DNA from: an uncultured Flavobacteriales bacterium
Lineage (GTDB): Bacteria > Bacteroidota > Bacteroidia > Flavobacteriales > Vicingaceae
Direction of reading: 5' to 3'
Assembly: GCA_946886085.1 (NCBI GenBank)
Contig: CAMPHX010000069.1
Location: 1 to 6,760, forward strand
DNA length: 6,760 nt
Part shown: positions 1-5,237 of the stretch, piece by piece
How the letters are laid out: each line of letters starts with the position of its first letter
Position numbering within the stretch: the first letter of the stretch is position 1
Notes under the pieces: generated by a model
What the model saw: the letters and a program-made list of their open reading frames with translations, nothing else
Told to the model about the DNA's origin: nothing
Database searches by the model: none
Program-made: the position numbers and the translations under genes

Positions 1-180
1 GATATAAATATTAACGAAGTTAATTATATATATATTGAATATAAGTATATGGTAATTAATGATACGCTGAACTTATTGGACAATCAAGGTTATGAAAGAG
101 TCGAAGGAACTCGTAATTATATTATTACTCCTAAAGAATTCACTGTAGGATATTCAAAAGACGAAAGACCTTTAAATTAG
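1..180 (+). CDS. C-terminal end of an unrecognised protein (5' partial)
   Basis: Frame 1 is open from the first base of the window to a TAG at 178-180, giving 59 residues. An uninterrupted run of that length in such AT-rich DNA favours real coding sequence. The fragment is rich in Tyr, Ile and Asn and ends in TVGYSKDERPLN. It has no membrane segment, no cysteine and no motif I can assign to a family. An ATG at 49-51 lies in frame, but the open frame upstream of it suggests that the gene begins before the window. The gene converges on asnB, and a hairpin at 220-264 lies between the two stop codons. A C-terminal piece of a secreted or cytoplasmic protein is equally possible. No function is proposed. 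Confidence 0.55.
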   Translation, partial: DININEVNYIYIEYKYMVINDTLNLLDNQGYERVEGTRNYIITPKEFTVGYSKDERPLN

Positions 181-219
181 TGTGTTCCTCGGCACTGTTT
201 CGTGGTAGCTTGTAGCTTT

Positions 220-264
220 AACACCGCTGAAAAAAAAACGAAGATAGTTCGTTTTGGTAGTGTT
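220..264 (-). terminator. Intrinsic terminator of asnB, possibly bidirectional
   Basis: An 8-bp stem (AAAACGAA at 235-242 with TTCGTTTT at 248-255) closes a 5-base loop, GATAG. Flanking bases AACAC (220-224) and GTGTT (260-264) could pair outside it. Read on the minus strand, the hairpin lies 23 bases beyond the asnB stop and runs into nine consecutive T (complement of 230-238), as expected of a rho-independent terminator. On the plus strand the right arm also ends in TTTT, so it may serve the convergent gene ending at 180. The stem has only two G-C pairs, which limits certainty. Confidence 0.6.
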
Positions 265-277
265 ATTTGGTTAAAAA

Positions 278-2140
278 CTAATCAATATACATTTTATACC
301 ATTCTTGAAAAGAAATAAGGGCATAAATGAGTGCGGAATTATCTTCTTCGCCTTGCAAATGAGCTTGGATAATACGTTCAATATTTATCATTGAAAACCC
401 ATCTAGTTGGTTGAAAAAATCTTTGTCGAGGAGTTTATTTATTTTTTCTTCGGAGCTAAAAATACTTCTCAAAGGCATGCCAAAACCCGCTTTTCTTCGG
501 TTAGTGATGTAGTTGGGTAAAGCAGTTTTGTAAGCATCCTTTAAAACAGCTTTGGTTTTTCCAAATTTATTGAGTTTGTAATTTCTCGGAAGGGCATAAG
601 CCAACTCTATAATTCTGTAATCTAAAAATGGAACACGAGCTTCAATACTATTAGCCATAGTCATTCTGTCGAAATAAGCTACATTTTTTTGTAAGAAATT
701 TTCGTGTTCAAAATCGGTAAAAGCATCAAACGGGTTTTGTTCTTCAGGAAAATAAGAAGAAAGTAAATCAATGGTTTTTTCTTTGTTGTTGCCAAAAACA
801 CTAGCTGCGTTTTCAAAATCTCCTACTATGGTATAAATGCCAAATCGGTAATTGGGGTAATTGTGGTATTTTCCCAATTTGTGTAAATACCTTCTAAAAG
901 CTTTAAACTTTCCTTTTCCCTGATCGAGATTAGCCAATACATGAGAAATTTTTACCGATAAAGGCATTTTGTGTAACCAACCATCTATCAACGCTAGTTG
1001 ATGTCCGGCATAACCTAGAAAAAGTTCGTCAGCTCCCATACCCGATAAAATAACTTTTGAGTGTTTAGTTGCCTCTTGTGTAATTAGGTAAGAAGGAATT
1101 TGAGAGCCATCAGCAATTAAATCATCACTGTATTGAATGGTTTTTCTAATGTTTTCAAGTGTGGTGTTATCGCTTCCAATAGCAATTTTAGAAAGCGATA
1201 AGTTCCATTGGTTGGCTAATTTTTCAGCATAATAATAATCTGAGGTGGTACCTTCTTTTTTTAAATCTTCGGCAGCCTTTCCTGCACAATAATGTTTAAT
1301 ATTAGTATTGTCTTTTAGGTAAGAAGCAATAATAGAAGAATCAATTCCACCGGATAGAAAAGTGCCAATAGGAACATCGGCAATTAACCTTTTCTCAACA
1401 GCATCTTGCATTAAATTACGGAGTTCTTCTTGAGCTTCAGGATAAGAAATATTACTATAATTGTTTTGCTTTTTTGGTTGCCAATAGGGAATTGTTTCAA
1501 AGGTTCCCGAATTAAAATCGAAAGTGCCAATATGAGCAGGCGGAAGTTTGAAAATGTTTTTAAACAAGGTTTCTGATTTCGGAGAATACTTGAAAACAAA
1601 ATAATTCATTAGGTTTTCGGTATCTAGTTGAGGTTGAACTCCTGCTTTTAGGATGGCTTTAATTTCTGAACCAAAAATTAATGAAGATTCATTTTTATGA
1701 AAATACAAGGGCTTAACTCCTGCTCGGTCTCTCACCAAATGAAGTTGATTACTGTTTTCATCTAAAATAGCAAAAGCAAAATCGCCATTGAGCAAGTGAA
1801 CAAAATCAATTCCTTTAAGTAAATAAAGTTTTAACAATACTTCAGTATCAGAACTAGAGCTAAATTTTTCGTTCGCTAAATAAGTGGTTTTTAATTCCTG
1901 AAAATTATACGTTTCACCATTATAAATTAAATGTACTTTACCATCGGGAGATGAAAAAGGTTGATTGCCATTTTCAGAAAGGTCAATAATGCTTAATCTG
2001 TTGTGTCCTAACCCAACATAACGGTTGTTTATTTCTTTTTCAATACTTCCGGTAGCATCAACACCTCGGTGGTGCAATGCATTTATCATTGCCGATAAGG
2101 GAAGTTTTTTATTGGAAATATAGCCGCTAATTCCGCACAT
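278..2140 (-). CDS. asnB: Asparagine synthetase B, glutamine-hydrolysing
   Basis: This 620-residue cytosolic enzyme converts aspartate, ATP and glutamine to asparagine, AMP, pyrophosphate and glutamate. The N-terminal class II glutaminase domain (about 1-200) begins MCGI, so Cys2 becomes the catalytic N-terminal nucleophile; this fixes the start codon. Expected glutamine-site residues are present: Arg48 in HNRLSI, Asn74-Gly75-Glu76 in YNGETYNF, and Asp98. The synthetase domain (about 230-620) carries the pyrophosphate loop SGGIDSS at 263-269, SGMGADELFLGY at 366-377, and MANSIEARVPFLD at 495-507, all typical of the AsnB family. It is longer than the 554-residue E. coli enzyme, as is common for AsnB-like proteins outside enterics. 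It stands alone on its strand, divergent from rpsP, with a terminator just beyond its stop. No key residue appears to be missing. A role in amidating a surface-polysaccharide precursor is a conceivable alternative, but the immediate neighbours give no support for it. Confidence 0.93.
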   Translation of the reverse strand: MCGISGYISNKKLPLSAMINALHHRGVDATGSIEKEINNRYVGLGHNRLSIIDLSENGNQPFSSPDGKVHLIYNGETYNFQELKTTYLANEKFSSSSDTEVLLKLYLLKGIDFVHLLNGDFAFAILDENSNQLHLVRDRAGVKPLYFHKNESSLIFGSEIKAILKAGVQPQLDTENLMNYFVFKYSPKSETLFKNIFKLPPAHIGTFDFNSGTFETIPYWQPKKQNNYSNISYPEAQEELRNLMQDAVEKRLIADVPIGTFLSGGIDSSIIASYLKDNTNIKHYCAGKAAEDLKKEGTTSDYYYAEKLANQWNLSLSKIAIGSDNTTLENIRKTIQYSDDLIADGSQIPSYLITQEATKHSKVILSGMGADELFLGYAGHQLALIDGWLHKMPLSVKISHVLANLDQGKGKFKAFRRYLHKLGKYHNYPNYRFGIYTIVGDFENAASVFGNNKEKTIDLLSSYFPEEQNPFDAFTDFEHENFLQKNVAYFDRMTMANSIEARVPFLDYRIIELAYALPRNYKLNKFGKTKAVLKDAYKTALPNYITNRRKAGFGMPLRSIFSSEEKINKLLDKDFFNQLDGFSMINIERIIQAHLQGEEDNSALIYALISFQEWYKMYID

Positions 2141-2168
2141 GAAAAAAATATAAAGTAATTTTGAGGGA

Positions 2169-2176
2169 CAAATGTT
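2169..2176 (-). promoter_or_regulatory. Weak candidate -7 element for asnB
   Basis: Read on the minus strand these bases are AACATTTG, matching the Bacteroidetes -7 consensus TAnnTTTG at all defined positions except the first T. They lie 28 bases upstream of the asnB start, which would leave a leader of about 20 bases. No TTG sits at the expected spacing; the nearest is only 13 bases away. The call is therefore tentative. Confidence 0.3.
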
Positions 2177-2182
2177 ATCAAA

Positions 2183-2207
2183 ATTTATTCAAAAAACACG
2201 AATAAAT
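2183..2207. repeat. Inverted repeat between divergent asnB and rpsP
   Basis: ATTTATTC (2183-2190) and GAATAAAT (2200-2207) are perfect 8-base inverted copies separated by 9 bases. This gives a 25-base dyad with a centre-to-centre half-site spacing of 17, suited to a dimeric DNA-binding protein. It lies upstream of the asnB -7 candidate and about 30 bases upstream of the rpsP -33 element, so it could act on asnB, on rpsP or on both. A chance dyad in AT-rich DNA cannot be excluded. Confidence 0.35.
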
Positions 2208-2237
2208 GGGCTTAGTTAACAAGAATTAATTAAAAAG

Positions 2238-2267
2238 TTGTTTAATTCAAACTAATTTGTAAATTTG
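2238..2267 (+). promoter_or_regulatory. Promoter of the rpsP operon, Bacteroidetes type
   Basis: TTG at 2238-2240 (-33), then a 19-base spacer, then TAAATTTG at 2260-2267 (-7), which fits TAnnTTTG perfectly. Spacing and sequence agree with the consensus described for Bacteroides and Flavobacterium housekeeping promoters. Transcription would start around 2272-2275, leaving a leader of about 55 bases before the rpsP ATG. Confidence 0.8.
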
Positions 2268-2271
2268 CAGC

Positions 2272-2287
2272 CCCAATTTATTTTGGG
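2272..2287 (+). promoter_or_regulatory. Short hairpin at the 5' end of the rpsP leader
   Basis: CCCAA (2272-2276) pairs with TTGGG (2283-2287) around the loop TTTATT. It is the only GC-rich element in an otherwise A/T-only leader, and it lies at or within a few bases of the predicted transcript start. It may stabilise the mRNA 5' end or form part of a ribosomal-protein autoregulatory leader. A 5-bp stem is modest evidence by itself. Confidence 0.4.
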
Positions 2288-2327
2288 AGAACTAATTATT
2301 TATTTATCAATTTTTAAACATTAGAAG

Positions 2328-2954
2328 ATGTCTACAAAAATTAGATTACAACGTCACGGTAAAAAAAGATATGCTTTTTTCCATGTTGTTGTAGCAGACG
2401 CAAGAGCCCCACGTGATGGGAAATTCATTGAAAAATTAGGTGTTTACAATCCAAACACTAACCCGGCAACTATCGATATCGATTTTGATAGAGCGTTGCA
2501 TTGGGTAAAAACTGGAGCACAGCCAACAGATACTTGTCGTGCTTTATTGTCATATAGAGGAGTACTTCACAAAGATCACTTAGATAGAGGTGTGTTGAAA
2601 GGAGCTATGACTCAAGAACAAGCAGATAAGAAATTCGAAGCTTGGATGAAAGACAAAGAAGGTAAAATTGAAGGTAAAAAAGATAGCCTTTCTAAATCTA
2701 AAGAAGAGCAAGAAAAAGCTAGATTAAAAGCAGAGCAAGAAGCTAAAGATAAAAAAGCTGCTGAAATAGCTGCTAAAAATACTCCGGTTGAAGAAGCTCC
2801 TGTAGCTGAAGAAGCTGTAGAAGAAACTACTGAGACTCCAGTTGAAGAAGTAGCTGCTGAAGTAAAAGAAGAAGCACCGGCAACTGAAGAAACTCCTGTA
2901 TCTGAAGCTAAAGAAGAAGAGGCTCCTGCTGAAGAAGAGAAAAAAGAAGATTAA
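2328..2954 (+). CDS. rpsP: 30S ribosomal protein S16 with long charged C-terminal extension
   Basis: S16 is a structural and assembly protein of the 30S subunit that contacts 16S rRNA. Residues 1 to about 85 are the conserved fold: an N-terminal IRLQRHGKKRYAFFHVVVAD strand region, then APRDGKFIEKLGVYNP (27-42) and the W59 to S75 helix region. The family is usually 80-90 residues; this protein has 208. Residues about 96-150 form a lysine- and glutamate-rich stretch likely to be one long helix. Residues 151-208 form an acidic Ala/Pro/Glu tail with 23 acidic and 4 basic residues and three TPV units at 152, 170 and 189. Charged extensions of S16 are characteristic of Bacteroidetes, so the tail is probably native and not a fusion. 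The ATG at 2328 is supported by the start of the conserved domain. It is first in a unit with rimM, under the promoter at 2238-2267. Confidence 0.96.
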   Translation: MSTKIRLQRHGKKRYAFFHVVVADARAPRDGKFIEKLGVYNPNTNPATIDIDFDRALHWVKTGAQPTDTCRALLSYRGVLHKDHLDRGVLKGAMTQEQADKKFEAWMKDKEGKIEGKKDSLSKSKEEQEKARLKAEQEAKDKKAAEIAAKNTPVEEAPVAEEAVEETTETPVEEVAAEVKEEAPATEETPVSEAKEEEAPAEEEKKED

Positions 2955-3058
2955 TTAAATAATGCATGAAACGACCATAACTGAATTTTCATTACACAAT
3001 TAGGGTGATTATTTAGGGAGTTCCATCTGACAGATTTAATAAAAACAAAAATGAACAG

Positions 3059-3598
3059 GTGAAAATAGAGGAAACCTTTTATTTAGGCTATACTTCTAAA
3101 GTGCATAGAAAAAATGGAGAATTGGTTGTAAAACTTGATGTTGATCAACCAAATGCTTACAAGAAATTGGAATCAGTTTTTATCCGAATAAACAAAATGG
3201 ATAACCAACTGGTTCCTTTTTTTGTTACCAAAACAACCTTGCAAAATAACAATACTGTTGTTATAAAATTAGATGGTGTAGAAGAAGTTGATGAGGCTAA
3301 AAATCTTGTTGCTAAAGAAGTGTATTTGCCCTTAAGCATGCTTCCGCAACTGAAAGGAAATAAATTTTATTTCCACGAAGTAGTAGGATTTGCTGTTGAA
3401 GATTTGCATAAAGGAAATTTAGGAACAATCAATCAGGTGTTGGACTATCCTCATCAGGCAGTGTTAGAAATTATTTCTCCTGATAATAAAGAAATTCTTA
3501 TTCCTGTTAGCGATGATTTTATTGTTGAGGTTAATCGCGAAAAGCAACTAATCAAAACAAACGCTCCTGAAGGGTTGATTGATATTTATTTGGAGTAA
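3059..3598 (+). CDS. rimM: 16S rRNA processing and 30S maturation factor RimM
   Basis: RimM binds S19 near the 30S head and assists late 16S rRNA folding. The 179-residue protein has the usual two domains. The N-terminal beta-barrel domain (about 1-90) starts with FYLGYTSKVHRKNGELVVKL and includes VYLPLSMLP. The C-terminal PRC-barrel domain (about 95-179) contains NKFYFHEVVGFAVED, LGTINQVLDYPHQAVLEI and EILIPVSDDFIVEV, and ends in the typical APEGLIDIYLE. The start is a GTG at 3059: the frame is closed by TAG at 3014-3016, no ATG lies between, and KIEETFYLG aligns with the usual RimM N-terminus. An ATG at 3051 is in another frame and reads only three codons before a TGA that overlaps the GTG. 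The gene follows rpsP by 104 bases with no visible terminator or promoter, and trmN begins 12 bases after it. Confidence 0.93.
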   Translation: MKIEETFYLGYTSKVHRKNGELVVKLDVDQPNAYKKLESVFIRINKMDNQLVPFFVTKTTLQNNNTVVIKLDGVEEVDEAKNLVAKEVYLPLSMLPQLKGNKFYFHEVVGFAVEDLHKGNLGTINQVLDYPHQAVLEIISPDNKEILIPVSDDFIVEVNREKQLIKTNAPEGLIDIYLE

Positions 3599-3610
3599 AT
3601 TACCTTTGAG

Positions 3611-4321
3611 ATGAGTAAAGGTTTTCAATTCAAACAATTTTTTATAGAACAAGATAAGTGTGCCATGAAAGTGGGTACTGATGGAGTATTGCTTGGTGCT
3701 TGGGCAAACATACAAGACGGAAGTGTGTTGGATATTGGTAGTGGAACAGGGTTAATTGCTTTAATGGCAGCTCAAAGGAATCCAAATGTTATGGTAGACA
3801 CTATTGATGTAGAAGAGAATGCTTTTATTCAATCAACAATTAATATTGATAACAGCAAATGGAAAGATAGGGTTTTTGCTCATCATATAGCATTACAAGA
3901 TTATGTTTCTGATAAAAAATATGACACCATAATTTCAAATCCACCATTTTTTAATAACACTTATCAGCCTGAAGAACAGAAAAGGAATATTGCCAGACAA
4001 AATTCGCTACTTCCTTTTGAACAACTGGGTTTCCATGTTAATCGCTTGTTGAAACCGGAAGGTATTTTTTCGGTGGTGTTGCCAAAAGAAGCAGAACATT
4101 TTGTGGAGCTTACAAAAAAACATTCATTGTATTTAAATAAGAAAATGAATGTTTTTCCCAACCCCAAAAAAGCTTGTAAACGAGTTTTGTTAGAATTTTC
4201 GAGAAAGGAAGACGAAGTAGTAGAGGAAAATTTGATTGTAGAGACCGATAAAAGACATATTTATACTTCTGAATATGAGCTATTAACAAAGGAATTTTAT
4301 CTTCAATTTAAGAGGGGTTAA
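3611..4321 (+). CDS. trmN: tRNA1(Val) (adenine(37)-N6)-methyltransferase, YfiC/TrmN6-like
   Basis: This is a SAM-dependent class I methyltransferase of 236 residues, close to E. coli YfiC (about 245), which makes m6A37 next to the anticodon of tRNA1Val. MKVGTDGVLLGAW (19-31) is the N-terminal signature of the family. LDIGSGTGLIALM (40-52) is the glycine-rich SAM motif I, and D64-x-D66 (DTIDVEEN) fits the acidic residue that binds the SAM ribose. SNPPFF (109-114) is the motif IV catalytic loop of N6-adenine methyltransferases. The ATG at 3611 lies 12 bases past the rimM stop, so the two are probably co-transcribed. In E. coli the corresponding slot after rimM holds trmD, a non-homologous tRNA position-37 methyltransferase. 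The exact tRNA substrate is inferred from the family; related NPPF enzymes that methylate other RNAs or proteins are a less likely alternative. Confidence 0.85.
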   Translation: MSKGFQFKQFFIEQDKCAMKVGTDGVLLGAWANIQDGSVLDIGSGTGLIALMAAQRNPNVMVDTIDVEENAFIQSTINIDNSKWKDRVFAHHIALQDYVSDKKYDTIISNPPFFNNTYQPEEQKRNIARQNSLLPFEQLGFHVNRLLKPEGIFSVVLPKEAEHFVELTKKHSLYLNKKMNVFPNPKKACKRVLLEFSRKEDEVVEENLIVETDKRHIYTSEYELLTKEFYLQFKRG

Positions 4322-4361
4322 AAAATACACTTTATACTTTTTTTACAAAGAAATTAATTCA

Positions 4362-4369
4362 TAACTTTG
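4362..4369 (+). promoter_or_regulatory. Candidate -7 element for yceD-rpmF
   Basis: TAACTTTG matches TAnnTTTG exactly and lies 25 bases before the yceD start, giving a leader of about 20 bases. At the -33 position (about 4340-4342) there is a T-run, TTT in place of TTG, so only half of the promoter is convincing. Its place in the 73-base gap after trmN supports a separate transcript for yceD-rpmF. Confidence 0.5.
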
Positions 4370-4394
4370 TCCGCTTTCGTTAATACTGAATTAA

Positions 4395-4919
4395 GTGAAA
4401 TTTCAAAAGGAGTACACGATAGATTTTTCAGGGTTGAAACAAGGGGTTTGCCAGTTTGACTTTAATGTGGGCAAAGCGTTCTTTAGTATATTTGAAAATG
4501 AAGAGTATAATGATGCTGAATTTAAAATAAATTTAGCATTAGAGAAACAATCAACCATGATGTTACTAGATTTTTCTATTAAAGGAAAAATTAATGTAGA
4601 TTGTGATAGATGTTTAGAGCCGGTAGATATTGAAGTGGAGTGTGAAGAGCATTTAATTGTAAAGTTTGGAGAAGAAATGTATGAAGGCACAGATGAAATA
4701 GTTATCTTACCGGAAAGTGAACATCAAATTGATGTTTCGCCATACATTTATGAGTTCATTCAAATAAATATTCCTCAGAGGAGAAAACACAAAAAAAGTG
4801 AGTGTAATCCAGAAGTAATAAAAAAACTTAAAGAAATAGAAGTAAAGAATACAAAACAAAAAGAAGCAGAAATCGACCCTAGATGGGCTCAATTAATAAA
4901 TTTAAAAACAGAAAACTAA
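4395..4919 (+). CDS. yceD: YceD/DUF177 family protein, 23S rRNA accumulation factor type
   Basis: This 174-residue protein belongs to the YceD (DUF177) family, needed for normal 23S rRNA accumulation in E. coli and plants and almost always encoded directly before rpmF. The family marks are the CDRC pair of cysteines at 70-73 followed by LEP, the acidic stretch ending in DVSPYIYEFI (113-122), the IPQRRKH segment (126-132), and the C-terminal DPRWAQLINL (161-170). The start is a GTG at 4395. The preceding in-frame codon is TAA (4392-4394), so nothing upstream can be used, and KFQKEYTIDFSGLKQG agrees with the family N-terminus. Only six bases separate its stop from rpmF. Its molecular function in Bacteroidetes is inferred from homology and context. 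Confidence 0.88.
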   Translation: MKFQKEYTIDFSGLKQGVCQFDFNVGKAFFSIFENEEYNDAEFKINLALEKQSTMMLLDFSIKGKINVDCDRCLEPVDIEVECEEHLIVKFGEEMYEGTDEIVILPESEHQIDVSPYIYEFIQINIPQRRKHKKSECNPEVIKKLKEIEVKNTKQKEAEIDPRWAQLINLKTEN

Positions 4920-4925
4920 ATAAAA

Positions 4926-5111
4926 ATGGCACATCCTAAAAGAAAAACCTCGAAAACGAGAAGAGACAAAAGAAGAACTCACTACAAAGCTGTTGCACCA
5001 ACTGTTGTAAATTGTTCAAACTGTGGAGCACCTGTTCTTTATCACAGAGTTTGTGGTGATTGTGGTTATTACAGAGGTAAGTTAGCAGTTGAGAAAACAG
5101 TAGCTATCTAA
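4926..5111 (+). CDS. rpmF: 50S ribosomal protein L32
   Basis: L32 is a small zinc-ribbon protein of the large subunit. The 61-residue sequence begins [20 protein letters not shown], the usual basic N-terminus that threads into 23S rRNA. It keeps both zinc pairs, C30-x2-C33 and C43-x2-C46, so this is the zinc-binding form and not the cysteine-free paralogue found in some bacteria. [12 protein letters not shown] (41-52) is diagnostic. The ATG lies six bases after yceD, which indicates co-transcription and probably coupled supply of the two factors. A strong palindromic hairpin starts 12 bases after the stop. Confidence 0.97.
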   Translation: MAHPKRKTSKTRRDKRRTHYKAVAPTVVNCSNCGAPVLYHRVCGDCGYYRGKLAVEKTVAI

Positions 5112-5122
5112 AAAAGACTAGC

Positions 5123-5160
5123 AAAACTTACTGAATTAATTCAGTAAGTTTTTGTTTTTT
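5123..5160 (+). terminator. Strong palindromic terminator after rpmF
   Basis: Bases 5123-5137 and 5138-5152 are perfect inverted complements, forming a 30-base palindrome centred on GAATTAATTC. As RNA it can fold into a stem of about 13 bp with a 4-base loop. It is followed by TGTTTTTT (5153-5160), giving a U-rich tail typical of rho-independent termination. It separates the ribosomal unit from fabH and may act as a partial terminator that lowers fabH expression relative to rpmF. Confidence 0.82.
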
Positions 5161-5181
5161 ATAAATCTCTTCTATCTCTTC

Positions 5182-5206
5182 TAATTTTGAAAATAATTTT
5201 CAAAAT
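5182..5206 (+). promoter_or_regulatory. Candidate fabH promoter with embedded palindromic operator
   Basis: TAATTTTG (5182-5189) matches the -7 consensus TAnnTTTG and predicts a start near 5195, 43 bases before fabH. No TTG occurs at normal spacing (the nearest, 5152-5154, is 27 bases off). ATTTTGAAAAT (5184-5194) and ATTTTCAAAAT (5196-5206) are perfect inverted copies around a single A. A 23-base dyad therefore covers the -7 element and the predicted start site, a classic place for a repressor. No regulator can be named from this sequence. Confidence 0.5.
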
Positions 5207-5237
5207 AGAATACCCACTTTTAAAGCAAAACTAAATT

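Noticed and set aside
201..225. AGCT-TGT-AGCT element near the asnB terminator
   Set aside because: Four-base arms and a three-base loop, no U-tract or conserved neighbour; not distinguishable from chance.
1411..1599. Open frame of 62 codons on the minus strand within asnB
   Set aside because: Lies in another frame of the well-supported asnB gene; composition is that of an out-of-frame shadow and no motif is seen.
3025..3035. ATCTGACAGAT dyad before rimM as a hairpin or terminator
   Set aside because: Only five bases per arm with a one-base centre and no U-tract; too short to call a feature.
3157..3339. 60-codon open frame antisense to rimM
   Set aside because: Ser/Thr/Phe-rich shadow of conserved RimM codons, with no start context or family resemblance.
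3575..3608. TACCTTTG at 3601-3608 with TTG at 3575-3577, a formal match to a promoter for trmN
   Set aside because: The start of transcription would fall inside trmN, after its ATG at 3611, and the spacer is at the upper limit (23). More likely chance within an operon.
3964..4167. 67-codon open frame antisense to trmN
   Set aside because: Antisense shadow of conserved methyltransferase sequence.
4403..4690. 95-codon open frame antisense to yceD
   Set aside because: The plus strand carries the clear DUF177 signatures CDRC and DPRWAQLINL; the antisense product is Ser-rich without motifs. The AT bias against stop codons explains its length.
4707..4892. 61-codon antisense frame over the 3' half of yceD, resembling a hydrophobic Phe/Tyr peptide
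   Set aside because: The hydrophobicity is the complement of Lys/Glu-rich coding sequence, a common artefact.
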